Shown: piece by piece, positions 43,928 through 53,243 of the stretch | Layout of the letters: each line of letters begins with the position of its first letter | Position numbering within the stretch: the stretch's first letter is position 1 | DNA from: Chloroflexota bacterium | GTDB taxonomy: Bacteria > Chloroflexota > Anaerolineae > Anaerolineales > Villigracilaceae | Reading direction: 5' to 3' | DNA length: 64,000 nt | Assembly (NCBI GenBank): GCA_023459215.1 | Contig: JAEWVF010000005.1 | Span: 51,046 to 115,045, forward strand | The notes under the pieces: generated by a model | The model's database searches: none | What the model saw: the letters and a program-made list of their open reading frames with translations, nothing else | Told to the model about the DNA's origin: nothing | Translations under genes and position numbers: made by a program

Positions 43928-44557
43928 ATGACCAAAATTGACCCACTCGTAATTGGCATTGCTGGCGGTTCAGGTTCGGGTAAAACCACGGTCGCGCAGG
44001 AAATCCTCAACCGAGTCGGCGCATCCCGTATCGCTTACTTACCCCACGATGCCTACTACAAAGACTTAAGCGGACTGCCCCCTACCCAGCGCGCCGAGGT
44101 CAACTTCGATCATCCCAATTCTCTTGAGACTGAACTGCTGATCGAACACGTTTTGCAACTCAAACGATGTGAAGCGGTTGAATTGCCAGTTTACGATTTC
44201 TCGATCCATACCCGCACCAAGAATACCATCCGCATCGAGCCGCGCCGGGTGATTGTCGTTGAGGGCATCCTCATCTACGTAGAACCCAAGCTACGCGAGA
44301 TTTGCGACATAAAAATCTTTGTCGACACCGATTCCGACCTGCGCTTTATCCGCCGGCTGCAACGCGATTTGGCCGAGCGCGGTCGAACCACAGAATCGGT
44401 TATCCACCAGTATCTCAAAACAGTACGCCCGATGCACCTCGACTTTGTCGAGCCATCCAAACGCTATGCAGACATCATCATGCCCGAAGGCGGCTTCAAC
44501 GCCCCAGCGCTGGACATGGTGGTGGCGCGCATCGAAGAAATGCTCAGGGAAGAATAA
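43928..44557 (+). CDS. udk: Uridine kinase
   Basis: A 209-residue P-loop kinase phosphorylating uridine and cytidine for salvage. GGSGSGKT is at 13-20; LPHDAYYKDLS, VNFDHPNSLE, PVYDFSIHTR and VVEGILIYVEPKLR are standard family motifs, and the lid is RRLQRDLAERGRT. The ATG at 43928 is preferred to the longer frame starting in the terminator, because a TATAAT ends 6 bases before it. It is followed 25 bases later by the cyclophilin gene, which has a good ribosome site. Confidence 0.95.
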   Translation: MTKIDPLVIGIAGGSGSGKTTVAQEILNRVGASRIAYLPHDAYYKDLSGLPPTQRAEVNFDHPNSLETELLIEHVLQLKRCEAVELPVYDFSIHTRTKNTIRIEPRRVIVVEGILIYVEPKLREICDIKIFVDTDSDLRFIRRLQRDLAERGRTTESVIHQYLKTVRPMHLDFVEPSKRYADIIMPEGGFNAPALDMVVARIEEMLREE

Positions 44558-44582
44558 ACCAAATTTCGAAGGAGATAAAAAG

Positions 44583-45089
44583 ATGAAACAGTGGAACACC
44601 CCGCCTCAAATGGTAATCGATGAGAAGAAGAAATATACGGCCACCATCCAGACCGACAATGGCAAGATGGTTCTGGAATTATTTGCCGATAAAACCCCGA
44701 AAACTGTCAACAACTTTGTTTTCCTGGCGCGTGAAGGTTTCTATGATGGAACCATCTTCCACCGCGTGATTGCCGATTTTATGGTCCAGGGCGGCGATCC
44801 GACCGGGACAGGCCGCGGCGGCCCCGGCTATCGCTTCGCCGATGAATTTCATCCCAGCCTGAAACACAGCAAGCCCGGCATCCTGTCGATGGCCAACGCC
44901 GGCCCCGGCACCAACGGCTCGCAGTTTTTCATCACCCACGTGCCAACCCCCTGGCTGGATGGAAAACATAGCGTTTTTGGGCAAATCGTCGAAGGGATGA
45001 ACGTATTAATGTCGATCCCGCCGCGCGACCCGATGCGCCCCGAGTACGATGGCGTCAAAATCCAAAGCATCACCATCACAGAAGCCTAA
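44583..45089 (+). CDS. Peptidyl-prolyl cis-trans isomerase, cyclophilin type
   Basis: A 168-residue cyclophilin without signal peptide, so cytoplasmic. The catalytic Arg lies in FHRVIADFMVQGGDPTGTGRGGPGY, and NGSQFFITHVPTPWLDGKHSVFGQIVEGM holds the proline-binding pocket. The ATG at 44583 follows GAAGGAGAT. The longer open frame in this phase is a shadow in udk. Confidence 0.95.
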   Translation: MKQWNTPPQMVIDEKKKYTATIQTDNGKMVLELFADKTPKTVNNFVFLAREGFYDGTIFHRVIADFMVQGGDPTGTGRGGPGYRFADEFHPSLKHSKPGILSMANAGPGTNGSQFFITHVPTPWLDGKHSVFGQIVEGMNVLMSIPPRDPMRPEYDGVKIQSITITEA

Positions 45090-45111
45090 ACAAACCTCCC
45101 CGCGCAAAACC

Positions 45112-45663
45112 ATGCAAAAACCGACATCATCCACGCGAACCCTGGTTTTGCGCGGGTTAAGCATTGTTGCTTTTCTTGCCATCACCATCTTTGTGTTCAG
45201 CATCCGCGACCGGGCCGACGATCTGGCCGTATACGGCTACCCTGGCATCTTCCTGGTGGCGATGCTCTCCAGCGCTACGGTAATCTTCCCGGCGCCCGGA
45301 TTGGCCATTGTCTTTGGCATGGCTGGCGTTTTCAACCCACTCCTGGTTGCGCTTTTTGCCGGCACCGGCTCCGCAATCGGAGAAATCACCGGCTACCTGG
45401 CCGGGATTGGCGGGCGAACTGTTGTTGAAAATACGCAAATCTATGCGCGCCTGGAGCCATTCATAAAAAAATATGGCGCAATTGCAATTTTCGCTCTGTC
45501 GTCCATCCCTAATCCGTTTTTCGATTTGGCATCCATTGCAGCAGGAGCGCTAAAACTCCCCTTCTGGAAGTTCCTGCTGGCAGCATGGTGCGGACAATTA
45601 ATCAAAATGACCATGGTCGCCTACGCTGGTTCACTCTCACTCGGCTGGCTGTTTGGTTTATAA
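45112..45663 (+). CDS. VTT/SNARE-associated (DedA-like) membrane protein
   Basis: A 183-residue membrane protein with an N-terminal helix, then a VTT domain: FPAPGLAIVFGMAGVFNP, GSAIGEITGYLAGIGGR and SIPNPFFDLASIAAGALKLPFWKFL. Family members are lipid scramblases or transporters. The ATG at 45112 is 22 bases after the cyclophilin stop. A longer frame starts inside that gene at 45049, but its extra residues lack conservation features. The stop is 22 bases before the M20 gene. Confidence 0.82.
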   Translation: MQKPTSSTRTLVLRGLSIVAFLAITIFVFSIRDRADDLAVYGYPGIFLVAMLSSATVIFPAPGLAIVFGMAGVFNPLLVALFAGTGSAIGEITGYLAGIGGRTVVENTQIYARLEPFIKKYGAIAIFALSSIPNPFFDLASIAAGALKLPFWKFLLAAWCGQLIKMTMVAYAGSLSLGWLFGL

Positions 45664-45685
45664 CCGGGCAAAGAAGAGGCTTGAC

Positions 45686-47050
45686 ATGAGCAATTACTCA
45701 AAAATCGAGCAATATCTCGAAGAACATCTTGATGAAAGTGTCGCAGAACTCTCCACACTGGTTGCCCAACCCAGTGTTGGCGCCCAGAATTGGGGGAGGC
45801 AGGAATGCGCCGCCCTGGTCGCCGGGATTTTGGAAAAGCGCGGCTTCGAGGTGGAAATCATGCCCACTCCTGGCGCTCCGGTTGTTTTCGCCGAGCGCAA
45901 AGGCCGCCGCAACGACAAAACCCTGCTCTTTTACAACCACTACGATGTTCAACCGGCTGAACCGCTTGAGTTATGGGATACCCCACCCTTCGAACCGGCC
46001 TTGCGGGATGGCAAACTCTACGGACGCGGGGTCAGCGATGATAAAGGCCACCTGACCGCGCGCCTGCACACCCTCGACGCCATCCTGGCTGCCGAGGGCG
46101 AGCTGCCCTGCAATGTCAAATTCATTATCGAAGGTGAAGAGGAAACATCCAGCGTTCACCTGCACGATTTCATCAAAGAAAACAAGCAAAAACTGGCTGC
46201 CGATGCCTGTGTTTGGGAATTCGGCGGCGTTGACCACCGCGAAATCCCCATGCAATATCTCGGATTGCGCGGAATTTGCTATGTGGAACTCTCGGTCGAA
46301 ACCGCTGCGATCGATGTCCATTCAGGCCTGGGCGGATCGATCTTCCCGAATGCTGCCTGGCGGTTAACCTGGGCCTTGTCCACGCTGAAAGGACCTGACG
46401 AGCGCATCCGCATTCCGGGTTGGTACGAAGATGTCGTCGCCCCGTCGCCGCGCGACCGCGAACTGATGGCAGCCCTGCCCGACCTGGCCGAAGAATACAA
46501 ACAACGTTTTGGCGTCAAGGAATTCCTGAAAGGCCTGACCGGCGGCCTGGAATTGGCCCTGGCCGAAGTTTTCGAACCGACCTGCACCATCTGCGGCCTG
46601 ACCAGCGGCTATCAGGGGCCTGGCTCGAAAACCGTCCAGCCTGCCCAGGCGCTGGCCAAAGTCGACTTTCGGTTGGTACCCAACCAAACCCCGGAAAAAT
46701 GCCTGCAACTGCTGCGCGCCCATCTCGATCAGCAAGGCTTCAGCGATGTAAAAATCAGCTTCCTTGGGGGCGAACCTGCTGCGCGCACCGACCCGGACGA
46801 TCCGTTCATCAAAATCGTCATCGATAGCGCCGAAGAGATTTACGAATCGAAAATGGAGGTTGTGCCAATGGTCGGCGGCTCCGGCCCCAACCATCCCTTC
46901 GTGCATGATCTTGGTTTGCCGGTGGCAACTGCCGGGCTGGGATATCCCGATACGCGCGCCCACGCCCCGAACGAAAACATCCGCCTTGACCTGTATCTCA
47001 AACATGCCCGCCACATGGCCCGGGTTCTGTATCAATTCGCAGAAGGATAA
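45686..47050 (+). CDS. Dipeptidase, peptidase family M20
   Basis: A 454-residue cytoplasmic zinc peptidase of the CNDP/PepV-like group. Metal ligands lie in NHYDVQP (His and Asp), GRGVSDDKGH (Asp) and EGEEETSS (Glu pair, one being the general base). A dimerisation domain separates the two catalytic halves, as shown by AAIDVHSGLGG. The start is supported by AAGAGG upstream. Its stop abuts the ATG of the histidine kinase, suggesting joint transcription. Confidence 0.92.
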   Translation: MSNYSKIEQYLEEHLDESVAELSTLVAQPSVGAQNWGRQECAALVAGILEKRGFEVEIMPTPGAPVVFAERKGRRNDKTLLFYNHYDVQPAEPLELWDTPPFEPALRDGKLYGRGVSDDKGHLTARLHTLDAILAAEGELPCNVKFIIEGEEETSSVHLHDFIKENKQKLAADACVWEFGGVDHREIPMQYLGLRGICYVELSVETAAIDVHSGLGGSIFPNAAWRLTWALSTLKGPDERIRIPGWYEDVVAPSPRDRELMAALPDLAEEYKQRFGVKEFLKGLTGGLELALAEVFEPTCTICGLTSGYQGPGSKTVQPAQALAKVDFRLVPNQTPEKCLQLLRAHLDQQGFSDVKISFLGGEPAARTDPDDPFIKIVIDSAEEIYESKMEVVPMVGGSGPNHPFVHDLGLPVATAGLGYPDTRAHAPNENIRLDLYLKHARHMARVLYQFAEG

Positions 47051-49735
47051 ATGTTTTACCAAAAGTTCCGCCATGATTTTGGCCTGCAACTATTAACCCT
47101 TTACCTGCTTCTAGTCGTCCCGGCTTTAAGCATTATTGTTGTGTTTGATGTCATCGAAAGCCGGCGCATTCAGGAAGAAGTGACTTCGCGCGACCTGGCC
47201 TTGGCCAAAGCGATTGCCCAACAAACCGATATGGCCATCGGCAACGCGCTGAACGCCGTTGAGCAGTTGAGCCGTTACCCGGCAGTGCGCTCCGATGCGA
47301 TGGTTGAGTTGCAAACCCTTTTCTCAATCGTCCAGGGCAGCCGCCCGGATATTGACCTAATCTACCGTCTCGACAGCAACGGCAACATGATCTACCACTA
47401 CCCCGCCGGGGCGAATTCGACGATTGGTTCCAATTTCTCTTTTCGGGCTTATTTTCAAAAAGCGCAAAAGAGCGAGGCCGCTTTTCTCTCGGAAGCGCGC
47501 ATCTCTCCCACAACCGGTCTGCCCGTAGCGACCGCTGTCATGCCAATCCGCACCCGCGATGGTGTTTTCCTGGGGCTAATTGCCACGAACATCAAACTGG
47601 AAGGGTTCAGCGCAACGGTGCGGCAGGTAATTGAGGAGCAAGGGCAGCCTCAGGGATTGCAGATATTCATTATCGACCATACCGGCCATGTAGTCGGCCA
47701 CGCCGAAGCGGCGCAACTCATGGCGGGTATCAACAGCATCATGCCTGACATCGCGCTGGATGTTCTCCAGGGCCAGACCAGTTCCCAAATCGCAGCCGAC
47801 GCCGGCGGCGTCGAGCAGCTCTACACTTACACACCCATCCCCAATGTGCGCTGGGCGGTTGTGACCAGCAGACCGACCGCGCAGGCTTTCTCCCAGCAGG
47901 CTTCGCTGCGACTAATCACCCTGACCACCTTTCTCGCTTTTGCTGGAATCGGCATCCTGTTCTGGAATGTTCTCCACCGGCGGGTGCTGAAGCCCATCGA
48001 ACATCTCGCAACCATCAGCCAGCTAATCGGCGAAAACAAAGAAATATCAAAAAAACAACGTGAACACATGGCGCTCATGGCTGAACGGCGTGACCAGCTT
48101 GGTGAGTTGATTACCAGCCTGATTCGCATGGAAAAGTCGATCCAGGCGCGCATCAACGAGCAGGCTACCTTGCTCGAAACCAGCCAAGCGGTGGTCTCCT
48201 CGCTCGACACGCGGGAAGTGCTCAACCGCATCCTGGAGCAAGTCGAACGGCTGATGAATGTCAAAAAAATTGCGATATTTGTGTTCGATGAGCAGACTGG
48301 TCAATACCGCGTCAAGGCCAGCCGCGGGCTGTCGAAACAATATATCGAGAAAGCAACCTTCAAACCGGCCGAATCGCAAACTTCAGCGGCCATGCGCGCA
48401 ATCAGATCGGGTAAACCCGCCCAAATCATCGATACGGAGGCCGACCCTGAGTTTGCGCCCCTGTTGCCCCGTTCGCGTGATGGCGGTTACCGCTCCATCC
48501 TGGCGGTGCCCCTCAAGAACAAATATCACCCCACCTCCGCGCTGCTGGTTTTCCATCCCGAGCCTTACGAATTCAGCAACAACGAGATTCAGTTGCTGGC
48601 CAACTTTGCCAACCATGCCGCCATGGCCATGGAAAATGCAGCCCTTTACGCCCACTCTGACCAGCGCCTGAAAGAACAGACACGCCGCCTGGAAGCATTG
48701 ATCCAATCCATGCAGGATGGGGTTATTCTCGGCGATTTGCACGGGGATGTGATTTACACCAACCGACGTGTGGCCGAACTGGCCAACTTGCAAAATTCCG
48801 AGATCATGGAAACAACGTTGACGCGGGTGTTATCCAGGATACTTTCCCAGCTCAAACAGCCCGAAAAGGTGCGCAAACAGGTTGAAAAGAAGCTATCCGA
48901 GGCCCACATCCAGGATGCTGAGGTCAATGCAGTCATCAAAGGCCGCGAGCTTTTCCTGCGCTTCCACGCTTTCGATGTTACCGACCTGAACAAGGTTTCA
49001 ATCGGGCGCGGCATCATCATCCAGGATATCAGCGCAGACCGCGAAATTGACCGGATGAAAACCAGCCTGATTTCCACCGTTTCCCACGAGTTGCGCACCC
49101 CGCTGGCAGCCATCAAGGGTTACGCCAGCACCTTGCTTGCCGAAGATGTTACCTGGGACAAAGTTTCTACACATGAATTCCTAGAGATTATTTCCGACGA
49201 AGCAGACCGCCTGAGCGACCTGGTCAACAATTTGCTCGACCTTTCAAGATTGGAAGCTGGAAGCCTTCAAATTCAACCAGTTGAGTGTAAGATAGAAGAA
49301 ATTATCGAACATGCCGCCAAGCGTTCGCTCAATCCGCCAGGGCACCGGCTGCACATCAGCCTGGCCCCCAACCTGCCTCCGCTTTATGCGGATGAGCCCC
49401 GCCTGGAAACCGTGTTACGCAACCTGCTTGAAAATGCAGCCAAGTATGCCGGGGAGAACGCTAACATCACCATCTCGGTCTCACGCATCAGCGACAAATT
49501 GATTTTCAGGGTTGAAGATGACGGCCCAGGTATCGCCCCTGAACAGAGCGAACGCATCTTCGATCCTTTTTACCGGATCGACAATCTATTCTCGCGCGGT
49601 GCTGGCGGCACCGGATTGGGGCTGGCCATCTGCCGTGGTCTGATCAATGCCCATCGCGGCGAAATCTGGGTTGAACCGCGCGCTACCGGCGCTTGTTTCG
49701 CCTTTTCCATTCCTCTCACCTTAACCACTGCCTGA
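47051..49735 (+). CDS. Sensor histidine kinase with extracellular Cache, HAMP, GAF and PAS domains
   Basis: An 894-residue membrane kinase. Two membrane helices (about 12-35 and 287-308) bracket an outside double-Cache-type sensor with FSFRAYFQKAQ and ISPTTGLPVATAVMPI. HAMP follows (about 310-360), then GAF (about 373-525) and PAS (about 540-650). The dimerisation domain has phospho-acceptor His679 in SHELRTPLAA. The ATPase domain has NLLENAAKYA, DDGPGIA and GTGLGLAI. The response-regulator gene begins 5 bases downstream. The next gene encodes a solute-binding lipoprotein, so a nutrient such as an amino acid is a likely signal (inference). Confidence 0.94.
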   Translation: MFYQKFRHDFGLQLLTLYLLLVVPALSIIVVFDVIESRRIQEEVTSRDLALAKAIAQQTDMAIGNALNAVEQLSRYPAVRSDAMVELQTLFSIVQGSRPDIDLIYRLDSNGNMIYHYPAGANSTIGSNFSFRAYFQKAQKSEAAFLSEARISPTTGLPVATAVMPIRTRDGVFLGLIATNIKLEGFSATVRQVIEEQGQPQGLQIFIIDHTGHVVGHAEAAQLMAGINSIMPDIALDVLQGQTSSQIAADAGGVEQLYTYTPIPNVRWAVVTSRPTAQAFSQQASLRLITLTTFLAFAGIGILFWNVLHRRVLKPIEHLATISQLIGENKEISKKQREHMALMAERRDQLGELITSLIRMEKSIQARINEQATLLETSQAVVSSLDTREVLNRILEQVERLMNVKKIAIFVFDEQTGQYRVKASRGLSKQYIEKATFKPAESQTSAAMRAIRSGKPAQIIDTEADPEFAPLLPRSRDGGYRSILAVPLKNKYHPTSALLVFHPEPYEFSNNEIQLLANFANHAAMAMENAALYAHSDQRLKEQTRRLEALIQSMQDGVILGDLHGDVIYTNRRVAELANLQNSEIMETTLTRVLSRILSQLKQPEKVRKQVEKKLSEAHIQDAEVNAVIKGRELFLRFHAFDVTDLNKVSIGRGIIIQDISADREIDRMKTSLISTVSHELRTPLAAIKGYASTLLAEDVTWDKVSTHEFLEIISDEADRLSDLVNNLLDLSRLEAGSLQIQPVECKIEEIIEHAAKRSLNPPGHRLHISLAPNLPPLYADEPRLETVLRNLLENAAKYAGENANITISVSRISDKLIFRVEDDGPGIAPEQSERIFDPFYRIDNLFSRGAGGTGLGLAICRGLINAHRGEIWVEPRATGACFAFSIPLTLTTA

Positions 49736-49740
49736 GGACT

Positions 49741-50433
49741 ATGCCAACTTCCCCTGCTGTTCTTGTCATCGATGATGAAAAATCCCTGAGGGATTTTGTG
49801 CGCATCAATCTTGAGGTGCGCGGCTACAATGTCACCGTTGCGGCCAACGGCGCAGACGGATTATCCATCTTCCAGTCGCAGCACATCGACCTGGTTATCC
49901 TGGATGTAATGATGCCTAACATGGACGGGCTGGAAGCCACCCGCCGCATCCGTCAAATATCGGTAGTCCCGATCATCATCCTGACTGCGCTGGGCGAAGA
50001 AAGCGATAAAGTAAAAGCCTTCGACCTCGGCGCAGACGATTACCTGACCAAGCCCTTCGGCATCGGGGAACTGCTTAGCCGGGTTAAGGCTGTTTTACGG
50101 CGGGCACGCTGGAGCGAGGCCCAGCCCGAACAGGAAAGCCTTTCCTTCCGCGGGATTACTGCCGACCTGGTGCGCCACAAAGTCACAGCCGAAGATAAAG
50201 AGATCGATCTCACCCCAACCGAGTTTAACCTGCTCGTTTACCTGATGAAAAACGCAGGCAAAACCCTTTCCCATCGGGCCATTTTGCAAAACGTCTGGGG
50301 GCCAGAGTATGGCGAGGAAGCAGAATATTTACGGGTTTACATGGGCAAACTAAGACAAAAGATCGAAAAAGACCCTTTGCAGCCCGTTTACATCCAAACC
50401 GAGCGCGGCATCGGTTATCGGTTTGAAATCTAA
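49741..50433 (+). CDS. Response regulator, OmpR/PhoB family
   Basis: A 230-residue regulator. The receiver domain has the acidic pocket at Asp11-Asp12, phosphorylation site Asp55 (VILDVMMP) and the Lys in LTKPF. The C-terminal winged helix has LTPTEFNLLVYLMKNAGKTLSHRAI and ends RGIGYRFEI. It is the partner of the preceding kinase. The ATG at 49741 begins the receiver strand; a longer frame overlaps the kinase. Confidence 0.95.
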   Translation: MPTSPAVLVIDDEKSLRDFVRINLEVRGYNVTVAANGADGLSIFQSQHIDLVILDVMMPNMDGLEATRRIRQISVVPIIILTALGEESDKVKAFDLGADDYLTKPFGIGELLSRVKAVLRRARWSEAQPEQESLSFRGITADLVRHKVTAEDKEIDLTPTEFNLLVYLMKNAGKTLSHRAILQNVWGPEYGEEAEYLRVYMGKLRQKIEKDPLQPVYIQTERGIGYRFEI

Positions 50434-50464
50434 TTTTGTCAACACCTTGAGGAGGTTATGAAGC

Positions 50465-51751
50465 ATGACAAGGTTGAATAATTTTCCAACATTAATTCTT
50501 TTGATTGGCTTGCTCCTGACTGGCTGCGCGCCAGCCAAGGCTACGCCCGTCCAGGGACAACCGGAACTGCCAGCCCGCATCCAGCCCACCCAGAGCGCTC
50601 AAGAAAAAACTGTGGTAATTGGTTTTACCACTTCGTTAACCGGAAGCCTTAGTCAGGAAGCGAAAAACCAGAGTAACGGTATCCTGCTGTGGATGAATAC
50701 CGTTAACCAACGCGGTGGAATCACCCTCAAAGACGGCACAATCATCAAGTTCGAACCAAAATTTTACGACGACCAATCTGATCCTGAACAAGTAGCGGGA
50801 CTATATGAAAAACTGGTTTTTGAAGATAATGTAAATTTCTTCTTCAGCCCGTATTCTTCGACACTGGCTGACGCTGCCGCTCCCATCGCAGACAAGTATC
50901 AGAAAATCATGATTGCCCCAGGCGCAGCGTCTGACAGTATTTTCAAAAAAGGTTACCAGGGCATTTACCAGGTTTACACTCCCGCCAGCAAATATTTGAA
51001 CGATGCGCTCGACCTGCTCGCTGAAAGAGATCCGCAAGCAAAAAGAATCGCCATTGTTTTTGAAAATGACCGCTTTTCCACCAGCGTGGTTGAATCGCTG
51101 AAAAAACATGCCGAGTCCAAGGGTTTTGAAATTGTGGTTTTCGAAAGCTATAGCAGCGATACGACCGATTTTGTGCCACTGATAAAAAAATTAATCGAGC
51201 TTGCCCCGGATGCCATTCTCGGAGGTGGGCACTTGCTGGATGGCCAGGCGCTGGCACGACAGGCCTATGAGAACTCGCTGCGGGTCAAATTTATGGCCTT
51301 GCTGGTTGCGCCCAGCGATGCCAGTTTTGCCAACATCGGTCAGGCTGCGGCGGGCATCATCGGCGCCAGTCAATGGGAGCCATCTGTTCAAATCCAGCCG
51401 GATTTCGGACCGGGAGTTCTCGAATTCAACCAGGCTTACCAAACAGCCTACGCAACAGAGCCAAGCTATCACGCCGCCGGTGGCTATGCCGCAGGACTGA
51501 TCCTGGAAAAAGCAATCCTGGAGGCTGACTCGCTTGAGTATGCAAAACTCAAAACCGCGCTCGACAACATCAATATGGTCACGTTCTTTGGGCCGATCCG
51601 CTTCGAGCGGGCCAACAATTCACATGGGCTGCAGCTCGGGCACAAAATGATTTACACCCAATGGCAATTCATAACAGAAAACAATCTCAGCAAACAAATT
51701 ATCTGGCCGGATGAAGCAAAAACCGCCGAGATGGTTTATCCTATTCGCTAA
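50465..51751 (+). CDS. Branched-chain-amino-acid-type ABC substrate-binding lipoprotein, orphan
   Basis: A 428-residue Peripla_BP_6 protein. The N-terminus is a lipoprotein signal, LILLIGLLLTGC, with Cys21 as the lipidation site. GFTTSLTGSLSQEA starts the ligand-binding fold, and AIVFENDRFSTSVVESLKKHAESKGFEIV is the second-lobe Rossmann unit. No permease or ATPase genes are adjacent. Its place after a Cache histidine kinase and regulator suggests it presents a ligand to the sensor or is regulated by it. SD GGAGG at 50451-50455 supports the ATG at 50465. Confidence 0.92.
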   Translation: MTRLNNFPTLILLIGLLLTGCAPAKATPVQGQPELPARIQPTQSAQEKTVVIGFTTSLTGSLSQEAKNQSNGILLWMNTVNQRGGITLKDGTIIKFEPKFYDDQSDPEQVAGLYEKLVFEDNVNFFFSPYSSTLADAAAPIADKYQKIMIAPGAASDSIFKKGYQGIYQVYTPASKYLNDALDLLAERDPQAKRIAIVFENDRFSTSVVESLKKHAESKGFEIVVFESYSSDTTDFVPLIKKLIELAPDAILGGGHLLDGQALARQAYENSLRVKFMALLVAPSDASFANIGQAAAGIIGASQWEPSVQIQPDFGPGVLEFNQAYQTAYATEPSYHAAGGYAAGLILEKAILEADSLEYAKLKTALDNINMVTFFGPIRFERANNSHGLQLGHKMIYTQWQFITENNLSKQIIWPDEAKTAEMVYPIR

Positions 51752-51782
51752 ACAAGTTCACGCCAAATCTCCATCCTGACTG

Positions 51783-51788
51783 TATAAT
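51783..51788 (+). promoter_or_regulatory. -10 element upstream of the CBS-ACT gene
   Basis: TATAAT at 51783-51788 gives a leader of about 48 bases before an AAGGAGG ribosome site and the ATG at 51842. The -35 is weak. Confidence 0.45.
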
Positions 51789-51841
51789 AAATACAGAAGT
51801 TTATCCAATTTGACCCATATATAAATTTCAAGGAGGCACTC

Positions 51842-52480
51842 ATGCTCGTTGGCGAAAGAATGTCCAAACCGGTAATTACAATCAGCCCCGACATGCCTAT
51901 CACCGAGGCGGTCAACCTGTTCAAAAAAGAACATATTCGCCGCGCCCCGGTTGTGAAGGATGGAAAACTGGTCGGTATCGTAACAGAAGGCAACCTGATG
52001 AATGCTTCTCCCTCGGCGGCAACAACCCTGTCAATCTGGGAGATGAACTATCTTTTGAGCAAAATCAAAGTCTCGGAGGTCATGACCAAAAATGTGATGA
52101 CCGTCACCGAAGATACCCCCATCGAACAGGCAGCGCGCATCATGGCCGATAATAAAATCGGCGGGCTGCCAGTCATGCGCGACAGCTACGTCGTTGGCAT
52201 CATGACCGAAACCGATCTCTTCAAGCTCTTCCTTGAACTGATGGGCGCGCGCGAGATGGGCGTGCGCGTGACTGCGCTCCTGACCGATAAGCCCGGCACA
52301 TTGGCCGAATTATCCAAAGCGATTGCCTTGCTAAAAGGCAATGTCGTTGCCTTTGGTGTCTTTACTGGTGAAGATTCTTCCAACAAGATGGTTACGTTCA
52401 AGGTTCAAGGTCTTGATCTGGAGCAGGTCAAACAGGCCATTGACCCGCATGTCAAAGAGATTTTGGACATTCGCTCATAA
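51842..52480 (+). CDS. CBS-pair and ACT domain protein (AcuB-like)
   Basis: A 212-residue cytoplasmic protein. Two CBS domains (about 1-60 and 72-135) each show the MSKPVITISPDMPITEA or MTKNVMTVTEDTPIEQA pattern with GIVTE/GIMTE. The ACT domain (about 142-210) starts VRVTALLTDKPGTLAELSKAI. CBS pairs bind adenine nucleotides and ACT domains bind amino acids, so it is likely a metabolic sensor, as proposed for AcuB relatives. It has a strong AAGGAGG site. Confidence 0.9.
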   Translation: MLVGERMSKPVITISPDMPITEAVNLFKKEHIRRAPVVKDGKLVGIVTEGNLMNASPSAATTLSIWEMNYLLSKIKVSEVMTKNVMTVTEDTPIEQAARIMADNKIGGLPVMRDSYVVGIMTETDLFKLFLELMGAREMGVRVTALLTDKPGTLAELSKAIALLKGNVVAFGVFTGEDSSNKMVTFKVQGLDLEQVKQAIDPHVKEILDIRS

Positions 52481-52514
52481 GCCTTTTTCCATCCAGAATT
52501 GCCTGTTTTGTTGC

Positions 52515-52542
52515 TTGACAGCATAGCGAAGGCGATTATAAT
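52515..52542 (+). promoter_or_regulatory. Consensus promoter for tRNA-Leu
   Basis: TTGACA (52515-52520) and TATAAT (52537-52542) match consensus exactly, with a 16-bp spacer. The tRNA begins 13 bases after the -10. Confidence 0.9.
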
Positions 52543-52554
52543 ATTGCCCTGCTT

Positions 52555-52636
52555 GCGCTGGTGCTGGAACTGGCAGACAGGCATGGTTGAGGGCCATGTG
52601 GCGAGAGCCGTGGAGGTTCAAGTCCTCTCCAGCGCA
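52555..52636 (+). tRNA. tRNA-Leu (anticodon GAG)
   Basis: An 82-base class II tRNA. Acceptor arms GCGCTGG and CCAGCGC pair fully, with discriminator A. The anticodon stem CATGG/CCATG encloses TTGAGGG, giving GAG. A long variable arm (GGC-GAGA-GCC) and TTCAAGT T-loop confirm tRNA-Leu. CCA is not encoded. It reads CUC and CUU codons. Confidence 0.95.
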
Positions 52637-52640
52637 CAGG

Positions 52641-52670
52641 AAAAGGATAGGATAATCCCTATCCTTTTTT
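52641..52670 (+). terminator. Intrinsic terminator of tRNA-Leu
   Basis: AAAAGGATAGG pairs with CCTATCCTTTT, followed by T residues; it starts 4 bases after the tRNA. Confidence 0.9.
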
Positions 52671-52677
52671 GTTTAAC

Positions 52678-52718
52678 CAAAAAGAGCAGGTCGGAAAATC
52701 CGGGCCTGCTCTTTTTTT
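52678..52718. terminator. Bidirectional terminator for the cohesin cluster
   Basis: AAAAAGAGCAGG (52679-52690) pairs with CCTGCTCTTTTT (52705-52716). On the minus strand it ends the cohesin operon, which finishes at 52729. Confidence 0.85.
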
Positions 52719-52728
52719 CCAATACGAA

Positions 52729-53235
52729 TCAAGGGTTAATGTTGATGCTGGCCTCTCCAAGAGAAACCTGGATCGCGCGACCGTCTGCATCCGCGAGCAA
52801 AGCGCCAGCCGAAGCCGCAGGCGTGGAACGGAAGCGAATCAAGGTATTGCCAGCCATCTTGGCGCGGAACTCAACCACCATCACAGCGCCGCTTCCCTCA
52901 GCCGCAGGACGATCCAGTTGGGCAACTGCGTAATCAATCGTTCCCGCCGAATTATCGAAAACGTTCTGAACCACAAAGTCGGGCTGCAGGAAATCGCCAT
53001 CCTGAACCGCAACCACCTCCAACAGCGCCGGATCAAACGCCAGGTGCGCCTCGGCGGCTGTCAACCCGCTGATTTGCTCCGCCTGCAAGGTGACGAGGAA
53101 GGAGTCCCCAACCCTAACCGCACCCTTATCCGAGATCAGACTCAGCGTCGGGCCAGACGGGCCACAAGCAGCCAACAAAATCAGCATCAGCAGCAACCCT
53201 GAAACAAACTTGGCAACGCGTAAAAAGTTGTCCAT
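52729..53235 (-). CDS. Cohesin-domain lipoprotein
   Basis: A 168-residue protein. A lipoprotein signal ends in LAAC with Cys24. The remainder is one cohesin-like domain: the pattern of GLTAAEAHLAFDPALLEVVAV, then NVFDNSAGTIDYAVAQL, then MVVEFRAKMAG matches type I/II cohesin strands. It is a close relative of the domain in the adjacent LysM protein. It would display a cohesin on the outer face of the membrane. The ATG at 53235 is preferred to the GTG at 53256, which overlaps the upstream gene. Confidence 0.85.
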   Translation of the reverse strand: MDNFLRVAKFVSGLLLMLILLAACGPSGPTLSLISDKGAVRVGDSFLVTLQAEQISGLTAAEAHLAFDPALLEVVAVQDGDFLQPDFVVQNVFDNSAGTIDYAVAQLDRPAAEGSGAVMVVEFRAKMAGNTLIRFRSTPAASAGALLADADGRAIQVSLGEASININP

Positions 53236-53243
53236 GGCAGCTT

